A stretch of DNA of 59,445 nt, from NCBI GenBank assembly GCA_027486935.1, contig JAIXOF010000227.1:1-59445 (forward strand). Direction: 5' to 3'. Under the pieces are notes generated by a model. That model made no database searches and was not told the DNA's origin. It worked only from the letters and a program-made list of their open reading frames with translations. Shown piece by piece: positions 1 through 8,280 of this stretch (position 1 is the stretch's first letter; every line of letters starts with the position of its first letter). The stretch is from Cyanobium sp. C1_MAG_00004 (GTDB taxonomy: Bacteria > Cyanobacteriota > Cyanobacteriia > PCC-6307 > Cyanobiaceae). The translations under genes were made by a program, and so were the position numbers.

Positions 1-1843
1 AGCTGATCATGGCAAGCAATTTCGATGACAGTGCGGACTCATTGCCTTGATGCAGAGCTATCAGGCTTTCCACTGTCCCAAATTGTGATGACAGATGGAG
101 TCGCAATGTGTTGTCGGTGATCAAACGAACAGCAGCTGAGACATAGCTGGCCTCATCTATTGCAATTAACCATTCCGGTAGGCCTAGGCGCCGGTATAGG
201 GCCTGATCAATCGATTCAAACAAGTGTGTGCCCTGCATGCAGACACCAACTACGCCATTAAGGAGGACATCGACAATGCCGTTGCAATTGCCAAATGGGA
301 AAGGGTTGAGGCAAAGATCACAATTGGCGATCACCTGCATATAATCTGGATAGTCCAGGTGCGGATAGACACTACTAATATTAGGCAAGTAACCTGCGAC
401 AATTTTGCTGATTTGACGGTAGGTGATGCCAACACAACCTGCTATGAGAAAATTAAAATGGATCGGCACGTCTACCGCTTGAGCTATTCGCTTCAAGGTG
501 GCAAGGAAGGTTGGATTGAGTTTCATGGTTGAGGCGCAGATGGCAATATGCAGCACGCCCGTTCTTGGGTTGGCTTGCCGTTGATCCATGAATTGGCCCA
601 TGGCATCTGTGATTCGAAAGGGCATCTCATCGGGCTCAAGCCAGAGCAGATCTTCTGAAAAGAGGCTTGGATCTGGCACGAGATCACGCTCGCAAATGTA
701 GTAGTCAATAAAGTTGGAATGACTCGTGGCTGGATGACCCCAACTAGTCACCTGCAGCGGCGCCATCCGGAGGTTTGAGAGAAAAATATTTAACGGACTC
801 ATGCCAATACTGACCATGTAAATCACTGCTACATCATGGTGCTGGCAGATCTGCCTCACTGTCTGCAGTTGCTGGACCATGTCTACTTCACTGATCTCAT
901 TAAACTCATCGAAAACATGGCGCACCTGGTGATCCACACATTTTCCATAGCCCAGGCCAATGACATGAAAGTCGGCTTTCATGGCCTCTATTGTTTTGGA
1001 ATGGGTGCGATAAATCGAATGGTTGCCACCAAACCACTCCAGAGCCACCAGGGCAACCGGCTTACTCCCTTCAAGAGAAATCGGCAATTTCTGGCAAGGC
1101 AGATCAGCGAGGCCTTGTCCAACAATCCATTGCCGCACTAACCGGTTAATCGAGCCCTTGATTGCATGACGGTCGGCAGTGGTGGCATAGCTACAGTGCA
1201 TATAAACATCATGCAAGGTCTGGGTTGGGATCTCCTCCAACCGACCCAGTTGGTTAAGTTTGTCGGTAAGCCAAGGTAGAAGCTGATTGCGCTTTAGGTG
1301 GGCCGCGTCAGAGCCTAAAAAGCGGGGAGACAGCAGCACCATGGCCAAAGACACAGCCATCTCTGGGTAATGATGCCTGAGCAAATCTATGTTGAGAGGA
1401 ATCTGCGATTCTGGTGAATAGAGAAAGGCAAATTTAGGCAAATCCTCTAAATTCAAAGTATATTCAGTTGAGCCAGTCGACTCCGGCAGATTAAAAATTT
1501 CAAGGATATGATCAGTGGAATGAAAATCGCTAGCAGCGAAAATTGCGGATATCCAGCGCTGCCAACGCATCAACTCGCTAAATCCCAGGGCACTCAGTTG
1601 AAACCCCGGATCGGCAAATAGCGAGGTAATTGCCGCTGCCAGGCGATGAATGACATGATCAAAATAAACGTCGAGCTGGTAATTCTCAGGAACCTGGGGA
1701 TGAATACGGGCGTCAATCATGCCCGATAGGGAATCAAGGGTCGCGAGAATCGCTACCAGCTGCTTAACAGCTTGCTCAGAGTCGCGACGATAAACTAGTA
1801 GCTCAAATAGTTCTAGATTTGACTTCAATGCTCTATGGCTCAA
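1..1843 (-). CDS. HMW1C-like protein N-glycosyltransferase (GT41), 3' end cut by window edge
   Basis: Reading the minus strand by hand gives one uninterrupted frame of about 614 codons that leaves the window at base 1. It is closed upstream by TGA at 1844-1846. The frame has no ATG near its 5' end; TTG at 1843 or TTG at 1828 are the likely starts, and the first ATG is at 1720. The C-terminal part carries the HMW1C signature NPFPFGNCNGIVD (269-307) followed by VGVC and RLGLPEWLI. GHPATSHS lies near 725-745, MKLNP near 515-527, and YPHLDYPDY just before the signature. From recall these hold the counterparts of the UDP-binding/catalytic His, Lys, Asn and Asp of Actinobacillus NGT. That family is cytoplasmic and moves glucose or galactose from a UDP-sugar onto Asn in N-X-S/T of secreted adhesins. 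HMW1C is about 620 residues, so only about 20 residues are missing. Divergent partner: the sequon-rich autotransporter at 2260. Family call firm; substrate inferred. Confidence 0.86.
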   Translation of the reverse strand, partial: MSHRALKSNLELFELLVYRRDSEQAVKQLVAILATLDSLSGMIDARIHPQVPENYQLDVYFDHVIHRLAAAITSLFADPGFQLSALGFSELMRWQRWISAIFAASDFHSTDHILEIFNLPESTGSTEYTLNLEDLPKFAFLYSPESQIPLNIDLLRHHYPEMAVSLAMVLLSPRFLGSDAAHLKRNQLLPWLTDKLNQLGRLEEIPTQTLHDVYMHCSYATTADRHAIKGSINRLVRQWIVGQGLADLPCQKLPISLEGSKPVALVALEWFGGNHSIYRTHSKTIEAMKADFHVIGLGYGKCVDHQVRHVFDEFNEISEVDMVQQLQTVRQICQHHDVAVIYMVSIGMSPLNIFLSNLRMAPLQVTSWGHPATSHSNFIDYYICERDLVPDPSLFSEDLLWLEPDEMPFRITDAMGQFMDQRQANPRTGVLHIAICASTMKLNPTFLATLKRIAQAVDVPIHFNFLIAGCVGITYRQISKIVAGYLPNISSVYPHLDYPDYMQVIANCDLCLNPFPFGNCNGIVDVLLNGVVGVCMQGTHLFESIDQALYRRLGLPEWLIAIDEASYVSAAVRLITDNTLRLHLSSQFGTVESLIALHQGNESALSSKLLAMIS

Positions 1844-2259
1844 TCAGCCAAACTATACTGGGCTGCAGGCAAGCTGCCAGGCCTCTTTGGCTGGATAAAT
1901 GACAGCAGATGTGCAAAGCGATACATTTGGATGTCCTTGCCTCAGAGGCATTGATGTTGCAGTCTGCTCTCACAACGGCACCTCAAAAGCAGTGAGAGCA
2001 CCAAATAAAAGTCAGTTTGTTATGCAGCATGGCAGAAATAGCTTATTAAGCACAATCGCAAGACTCGATTCACGTTGCGGCCGGACAAGGAAGACCTAAT
2101 TCAGATACATCCAATAATTGGAGGGAGACAAAACGTTGCCCATGCTGAATTGACATGACCGACAATTCCGGATGCAGAAAATTATATAGACCATGGTCGA
2201 TAGACAGCAAAACTGCTGACGCGCTATTTTAAATAATATTTGTTTGGGTATTAACTGAG
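1844..2259. promoter_or_regulatory. Divergent intergenic region between N-glycosyltransferase and autotransporter
   Basis: This AT-rich spacer of about 416 bases must hold the promoters of both divergent genes. On the minus strand a TATAGT lies at 1852-1857, close to the TTG starts, which would give a very short or absent leader. On the plus strand TTGACA (2150-2155) and TATATA (2183-2188) are present but about 27 bases apart, so they do not make a canonical pair. TAATAT at 2234-2239 is another possible -10. A strong Shine-Dalgarno sequence GGAGGGA (2120-2126) precedes only a five-codon frame (2136-2153). A 66-codon plus-strand frame at 1899-2099 shows no recognisable features and I do not call it. 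Confidence 0.45.
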
Positions 2260-5200
2260 ATGACTAGTGAGCCAAGAATAGGTAATGCCTATGTCGGTAG
2301 CTCCCTCATCGCAACTAGAGCCGAAAATACAAGCAAGCCAAGCAACCGCAGCAGCACGGGTAACATCAAGTCAACTTTTAAGAAAAAAGTCACGCTAAAG
2401 CTATCGGCTGCAATCGCTGGCTCCGATAACCTGATCCTTGCTGATCGTAGTTACAGAAGTCCAAGTCACTGGCCTACTAAGGCTGACCGTTCACTGGGGG
2501 CTAAAACATCCGGCAAAGTAGAAAAAAAGAGCTGGGCTGAGCAATGCAAAGGCATAACTCAGCTATCTCACCAGATCGAGTTTCATCGCCAATCATGGTT
2601 TAGAAAAGTAACCCGAACTCCGACTCTTGCAATCAGTTCGGCAGCGATCAATGGCCTCCTGTTGGTGACCCCGCTGGCGAGCCATGCGCAAACAACAACA
2701 ATCTATGGAACTGGGGGGATTTCCAATACCTACAGTGGTGGCACCATCAATACCGGTGATAAGGTAATCCTCAATGATGGCGCCAGCGTCACGGGCGACA
2801 TCATTGATAATGGCACTCTGGAATTCAACCAGACCATAGACCTGGTGATCAATAACCTGATCTCAGGCACCGGCGCGCTATCGCTAATCAACTCGGGCCA
2901 ACTAATCCTCAGTGGCGCAAACACCTACACAGGCAACACCACCATTAACTCCGGCACTCTCGTCGTATCCGGTCTCCTAGCTGATAGCAGCAATGTCTAT
3001 GTGAACACGGGTGCCACTTATCAGGTGGACGAAACCGATACGATCGGCTCGATTGCTGGCAACGGTACGATTAAATTAAACGGCAGGAGCTTAACGGCCG
3101 GTGGATCGAATAGCACCACAACCTTCAGTGGCATGATAATAGAAGAGGGTTACCCATACACGGGGTCATTCACCAAGGCGGGCACAGGAACCCTCACCCT
3201 CAGCGGCAACAACACTTATACCAGCGGCACAACCCTGGCGGGCGGAACCCTGAGCCTGGGCTCAAACCAGGCCCTTGGCACGGTAGGCAACATTAGCTTC
3301 AGCGGTGGCAGCTTGCAATTCACGGCGAATAACACCACCGATTATTCAGCGCGCTTTAGCCAAGATCCTAACCAAGCCTATGCGATTGATACCAATGGCC
3401 AAAACATCAGCCTGGCCACTGGTTTAACCAGTGCCGGTGGCAGCCTCACCAAGCAAGGCACGGGCACCTTAACCCTCACCGGTAACAACACCTACACGGG
3501 ATCGACGACAATCGACGCTGGTACCCTGCGGATTGGTAACGGAAGCGGCAGCGTCTCCATTAGTAACTCATCCACTGGCTATCTCGGCCTTGTCAGTGGC
3601 AGCAACGGCACGGCAACGGTTTCCACGGGGGGGACGTGGACCACGACGGGCGACCTTTTTATCGGCTACGCGGGCAATGGCACCCTGACGGTGAGCGGAG
3701 GCACTGTTTCTAACGTCAATGGTGTGATTGGAAAAATAGCTGGAAATAACCTGGATCCCACCGACCCAGATTATATCGCTCGAAGCAATGGCATGGTCAC
3801 AATCTCTGGTGGCAATTGGACGAATACTGGCTATCTTTCCGTTGGCGACGGAGGCACTGGCACCCTAACGGTGAGCGGAGGCAATGTTTCTAGTGCCTCT
3901 GCCGGGATTGGGTACGACAGCACGGCAATAATCTCTGGCGGCAATTGGTCGAATTCCGGTGACTTTACCATAGCCAATCAATCCAATTCTAACTTAACAA
4001 TAAATGGTGGGCTTCTGACGGTAGGAGGGACGCTCACTAAGGGTGGTTCCGGCAAAATCAATCTCAACGAGGGAGGAACTCTTTCAATTGGTGGAGGCGG
4101 AACAAATGCAAAGCTAAATACCAATGGTAACTTCACCTACAACGGCACCCTCATCTTCAATACGACCAATACTGAAGCCTACCAAAACAGCTTTAGCGGC
4201 TCCGGCTCGTTAATCAAGGAAGGATCAAATACCTTGACACTCACGGGCAATAACACCTACACCGGCACCACTACAATCAACGGAGGTACTCTGCAAATCG
4301 GCAATGGAGCCAATAACGCCTCTATTAGTAGTGCGTCCAACATCATCAACAATGCCAACTTAGAGTTTAGAAGCAGTAATAACCAGACCTACGGAGGCCA
4401 GATCTCAGGCTCGGGTGCCCTTAATAAACGCCAAGGTGGCACTCTCACACTCAGCGGCAACAACACCTACACCGGCAACACCACGATCCATGCCGGCACC
4501 CTACAAATCGGTGCCGGTGGCACGTCAGGATCCCTGGTTTCTAATGTCAGCGGTGGCCCACTGGTCTTTAATCGCAGCGATTCTTCTACCTATGGGGGGG
4601 TGTTCTCGGGGTCGACCCTTACCAAACTCGGTGCAGGCACCCTCACCCTCACTGGCAACAATACCCACACAAGCGCAACCACCATCAGCGCCGGCACCCT
4701 GCAAATCGGCGACGGTGGCACTAGCGGCGCGATCACTAATTCATCGAGCATCGTCAACAATGCCAACCTGGCCTTTAATCGGAGCAATGACTATACTTAT
4801 GGTGGGATGATCTCGGGCAGCGGGAGCCTTACCAAGCTTGGTGCAGGCACACTCACCCTCAGCGGCTACAACACCTTCAACGGCACCACCACCATCAGCG
4901 CCGGCACCCTGCAAATCGGTGCCGGTGGCAATAGCGGCGCCATCAGTAATTCATCGAGCATCGTCAACAATGCCAACCTGGCCTTTAATCTCAGCAATGA
5001 CTATACCTATGGCGGACTGATCTCGGGTGGGGGGACCCTTACCCAGCTTGGTGCAGGCACCCTCACCCTCACCGGAAACAACACCTACACAGGTACCACT
5101 AACATCAGCGCCGGCGCCCTGCAGATCGGTGACGGCGGTACTAGCGGCGCGATCAGTAATTCATCCACTATCACCAATAATGCCAATCTGGCCTTTAGTC

Positions 5201-8106
5201 GCAGCGATGTCACCAGTTACACCGGCGCAATCACAGGCTCAGGCAACCTCACCCAGCTCGGGGAAGGCACCCTCACCCTCAGCGGCAACAACACTTACAC
5301 CGGCACCACCACCGTCAGCAACGGGACACTGAAAGCAGGCTCAACCTCGGCGCTCGGTATGAATTCAGAAGTCACACTTGCCAATGTTGCAGGTGTGACA
5401 CTTGATCTCAATAGCTACAACAACACCATCGGAGCTCTTACTGGTGGTGGGACCAGCGGCGGCAACGTCAATCTGGGTGGCGCAATACTCACCATAGGAT
5501 CTCTCAATACCAGTACAACTTATGGTGGTGTGATTAGTGGGACTGGTGGCCTCACCAAAACTGGCACTGGGGTTCTCACGCTGGATGGCGTGAGCACTTA
5601 CACGGGAGCAACAACAGTAACGACCGGAAGCACGCTTGCTGTGAATGGTTCCATTGCAAGTGCGTCAGGATTGAGCGTCAATTCAGGAGCAACACTTCAA
5701 GGCACTGGCATGCTGCCTGGGACGACTGTGCTTGCTGGGGGGATTTTGGCGCCAGGGAATTCAATTGGCACTCTCAATGTTCAAGGTAATCTGACCCTAG
5801 CCAGTGGTTCAATCAGTGCATTTGAAATTGGCGTTACAGATGCCGACAAGATCGTCGCCACAGGGAACATCTCACTTGGCGGAACGCTAAATCTCACTTT
5901 TGGAAGCTTAAATTATGCTTCCTCTTCGAATTACACGCTGTTTTCCGGTGCCTCGGTTGCTTCTTATTTTTCAACGGTTAACGGAATCAGCCTGCCATCT
6001 TCGTATACCTACACGATTCAATATACCAGCAATAGCGTGCTGCTCTCATTGGTCAAAGTCATGGCCCCCGGGACAACAACCGACATCACTGATGACAACA
6101 GCACGGCCTTCTCTGGTGGCACGCTAGTCGTGAATAGCTCAGGATCATATGCACAGAATTGGTCGCTCGGTCCCGAGGCTACTAACACAGTTAATTTGGA
6201 TGGCAATAGCTCAGTATTCAGCGGAGTCTTCTCTGACTCAACTCCAGGTCAGGCTGGCAACATCACGTTCTCCAATCCCGGATCTCTGGCTCTAACGGGT
6301 ATTAGTTCGTACACCGGCTTTACCGACGTAAGCAACGGTGCCAATGTCACAGTCAATGGCTCCATCGCCTCATCCTCTGGATTAACCGTCAATTCAGGCG
6401 GCACCATTGGCGGCACGGGCAGCTTGCCCCAGACCGACCTCGTCGCAGGCGCCACGATTGCTCCTGGCAATTCAATCGGCACGGTCACAGCCTTAGGCCT
6501 CAGCCTGAACGGCGGCACCATTGATGTTGAAATCCAAGGACCGCAGAACGACCGGATCAACGTGACTGGCCAAGTCACCAATTTCACCGGCAACGCCAAC
6601 CTGATCCCCTATGGCGGTGGCAGTCCCTGGCCGAACTTCAATTACACGATCATCTCGGCCACCAATAGCGCTGATTTTGCGAGCTCCAGCAGCCTTACCC
6701 TCGATCAGTCCGCTGTGACCAGTGCTCTGCTGCGCAGTGGCACCACGTTGATTCAGGAAGCCGACAACGACCCCAACACCTTTGATGTGCAGTGGCAGCC
6801 CACCAGTGGCACCGGTGCCACCACCTCTGCAATGCAGACCCTGGGCCAGAGCTCCAGCAACCAGCTGGCCACCGCTGGTGCGCTTGACAGTGTCTTCCGC
6901 ACGTTGGCCATCAGCGCGGCCAACAATGGCAACAACACCGGCACGCTGATTGGCAGCACTGGCTTTACGACAGGGCAGGCAGCAGCTGCGGGCATCACGG
7001 CTGAGTTCTTGAGCGGCACGTCTCAACTGCTCAGCCTCACCTCAACCAGCCAGCTCACGGCTGCCATCAATTCTCTCTCGCCCGAGTCCTACGCGGCATT
7101 TCAGAGCGTTGGTCTCGACACCCTCAAACGCCAGCGTGAACTGCTGCTCGGCCAGGCCGGCACCTGCACCAGCACCGGCTGGGTGGTGAATGCCCCCACT
7201 AGCAAACAAGGCAAGCAGCCCAAGCAGCCGCTCTGCGTGTTTGCCAAAGCTGCCAATGCCACCAGCTCGATCAACGGTCAAAACGGTCTGTCCTCCTACG
7301 ACTCCGGGATTTTCTCGACCTACTACGGCGTGGAGTACAAGCCCGCCAAGCCCTGGACGATTGGCGCGGCCTACGGCTACGGCAGCTCCACCCTCAACAC
7401 CATGAGCCTCACCAATGCGGTGGTGAGTTCAGCGGTGAACAGCGGCAGCATCTATGGGGTGTACAAGCCTTCTGAGGCCTGGACGATCCGGGCGCTGCTG
7501 GGTTACAGCAACTTCAATGGCACAGCCAGCCGCAATGTGGCCGCCATCGGCAATGGTTCGGCGATCAACGCCAGCCCGAGCGCCAACGGCTACACCGCGT
7601 CCATCAACGCCGACTACCTGATCTGGTTGACCCCGCCAACGGCCAAGACCGCGGCCTACCTCAAGCCCTTGCTGGGCATCGCCTGGGGCGGGTATCAGCA
7701 AGGTGGTTTTGCTGAATCGAGCAACGGTGCCTGGAACCTCAATGTCAACGGCCACACCGCCAACAGCCTGCTGGGCACGGTCGGGCTGGAGCTGGCGTTC
7801 TCGCCCATTGCCCTGAACCGCAGCAAGACCACCGCGATCAAGCCACGGCTGGCCATCGCCTACCAGGTCGATGCCCTGGGCAACGACTCAGGCGTCAAAT
7901 CATTGACCGCGTCCTTTGCCCAGGCTCCTGCCGCCGGTTCCTTCACCACCCAAGGGCAGAACCGCGGCGTCAATACCCTCACGATCGATGGCGGCATTGA
8001 CCTGCAAGTGGCGAGCAATGCCTCGCTCTACGCCAACGTCGGCTATGAAACCTTCTCCAGCGGCTCGCAGTTCACCTACGGGGGTGGACTCAAGGTCAAG
8101 TTCTGA
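2260..8106 (+). CDS. Giant autotransporter adhesin with PATR beta-helix passenger
   Basis: A 1948-residue type Va autotransporter. An unusual hydrophilic, basic extension (residues 1-115) precedes a signal-like hydrophobic stretch (about 118-143) ending ASHA before QTTT. Residues about 144-1450 form a Gly/Asn/Ser/Thr-rich beta-helix with about eleven passenger-associated transport repeats (PATR) centred on LTLSGNNTYTG. Six of them recur every 197-213 bases between 4234 and 5274. The C-terminal 260 residues form the autotransporter barrel, ending in the strand FTYGGGLKVKF with terminal Phe. I count about 60 N-X-S/T sequons in the passenger. The family is exported by Sec, inserted by Bam and displays the passenger on the cell surface. 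An in-frame TAA at 2230-2232 limits the start to 2260 or later; no clear ribosome site precedes it. The passenger is AT-richer than the barrel. The adhesion role is inferred from the family. Confidence 0.88.
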   Translation: MTSEPRIGNAYVGSSLIATRAENTSKPSNRSSTGNIKSTFKKKVTLKLSAAIAGSDNLILADRSYRSPSHWPTKADRSLGAKTSGKVEKKSWAEQCKGITQLSHQIEFHRQSWFRKVTRTPTLAISSAAINGLLLVTPLASHAQTTTIYGTGGISNTYSGGTINTGDKVILNDGASVTGDIIDNGTLEFNQTIDLVINNLISGTGALSLINSGQLILSGANTYTGNTTINSGTLVVSGLLADSSNVYVNTGATYQVDETDTIGSIAGNGTIKLNGRSLTAGGSNSTTTFSGMIIEEGYPYTGSFTKAGTGTLTLSGNNTYTSGTTLAGGTLSLGSNQALGTVGNISFSGGSLQFTANNTTDYSARFSQDPNQAYAIDTNGQNISLATGLTSAGGSLTKQGTGTLTLTGNNTYTGSTTIDAGTLRIGNGSGSVSISNSSTGYLGLVSGSNGTATVSTGGTWTTTGDLFIGYAGNGTLTVSGGTVSNVNGVIGKIAGNNLDPTDPDYIARSNGMVTISGGNWTNTGYLSVGDGGTGTLTVSGGNVSSASAGIGYDSTAIISGGNWSNSGDFTIANQSNSNLTINGGLLTVGGTLTKGGSGKINLNEGGTLSIGGGGTNAKLNTNGNFTYNGTLIFNTTNTEAYQNSFSGSGSLIKEGSNTLTLTGNNTYTGTTTINGGTLQIGNGANNASISSASNIINNANLEFRSSNNQTYGGQISGSGALNKRQGGTLTLSGNNTYTGNTTIHAGTLQIGAGGTSGSLVSNVSGGPLVFNRSDSSTYGGVFSGSTLTKLGAGTLTLTGNNTHTSATTISAGTLQIGDGGTSGAITNSSSIVNNANLAFNRSNDYTYGGMISGSGSLTKLGAGTLTLSGYNTFNGTTTISAGTLQIGAGGNSGAISNSSSIVNNANLAFNLSNDYTYGGLISGGGTLTQLGAGTLTLTGNNTYTGTTNISAGALQIGDGGTSGAISNSSTITNNANLAFSRSDVTSYTGAITGSGNLTQLGEGTLTLSGNNTYTGTTTVSNGTLKAGSTSALGMNSEVTLANVAGVTLDLNSYNNTIGALTGGGTSGGNVNLGGAILTIGSLNTSTTYGGVISGTGGLTKTGTGVLTLDGVSTYTGATTVTTGSTLAVNGSIASASGLSVNSGATLQGTGMLPGTTVLAGGILAPGNSIGTLNVQGNLTLASGSISAFEIGVTDADKIVATGNISLGGTLNLTFGSLNYASSSNYTLFSGASVASYFSTVNGISLPSSYTYTIQYTSNSVLLSLVKVMAPGTTTDITDDNSTAFSGGTLVVNSSGSYAQNWSLGPEATNTVNLDGNSSVFSGVFSDSTPGQAGNITFSNPGSLALTGISSYTGFTDVSNGANVTVNGSIASSSGLTVNSGGTIGGTGSLPQTDLVAGATIAPGNSIGTVTALGLSLNGGTIDVEIQGPQNDRINVTGQVTNFTGNANLIPYGGGSPWPNFNYTIISATNSADFASSSSLTLDQSAVTSALLRSGTTLIQEADNDPNTFDVQWQPTSGTGATTSAMQTLGQSSSNQLATAGALDSVFRTLAISAANNGNNTGTLIGSTGFTTGQAAAAGITAEFLSGTSQLLSLTSTSQLTAAINSLSPESYAAFQSVGLDTLKRQRELLLGQAGTCTSTGWVVNAPTSKQGKQPKQPLCVFAKAANATSSINGQNGLSSYDSGIFSTYYGVEYKPAKPWTIGAAYGYGSSTLNTMSLTNAVVSSAVNSGSIYGVYKPSEAWTIRALLGYSNFNGTASRNVAAIGNGSAINASPSANGYTASINADYLIWLTPPTAKTAAYLKPLLGIAWGGYQQGGFAESSNGAWNLNVNGHTANSLLGTVGLELAFSPIALNRSKTTAIKPRLAIAYQVDALGNDSGVKSLTASFAQAPAAGSFTTQGQNRGVNTLTIDGGIDLQVASNASLYANVGYETFSSGSQFTYGGGLKVKF
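2893..5600 (+). repeat. Tandem PATR repeats at DNA level inside the autotransporter
   Basis: Near-identical segments encoding L-T-L-x-G-N-N-T begin at about 3192, 3469, 4234, 4444, 4641, 4854, 5064 and 5274, with weaker copies near 2893 and 5575. The central six are spaced 210, 197, 213, 210 and 210 bases, so the unit is about 70 residues. Conservation extends through the following segment coding for T-I-S-A-G-T-L-Q-I-G, which suggests recent duplication or gene conversion. Such arrays readily change copy number. Confidence 0.85.
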
Positions 8107-8110
8107 TCGG

Positions 8111-8134
8111 GCCGGTCACTGACATCCGGCTTTT
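8111..8134 (+). terminator. Possible rho-independent terminator after the autotransporter
   Basis: GCCGG (8111-8115) pairs with CCGGC (8126-8130) across a 10-base loop and is followed directly by TTTT. It lies five bases past the stop codon. The stem is short, so this is a weak to moderate candidate. Confidence 0.4.
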
Positions 8135-8280
8135 GAGCAGGGGTGGCAGGTCAGTTCTTCGTTGGCATGGTTTCTGAGACGTTGGCTCAGAACGCCTGGC
8201 CGTGCTGTTGGATTGCCAGTCACTTGCATAGCCGCTGCCTTGAGGCCAGCACAGTGTGGCCGCTGATCTAGCAAGGTCAA

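Noticed and set aside
224-1141. Three short frames (224-532 +, 523-708 -, 836-1141 +) as separate genes
   Set aside because: All lie within the continuous minus-strand glycosyltransferase frame, which has convincing family motifs.
1899-2099. 66-codon plus-strand frame in the divergent intergenic region
   Set aside because: No ribosome site, no recognisable feature, and it lies where promoters are needed.
2893-5600. CRISPR-like or mobile repeat array
   Set aside because: The repeats are in-frame protein repeats of about 210 bases with variable linkers, not short palindromic repeats with unique spacers.
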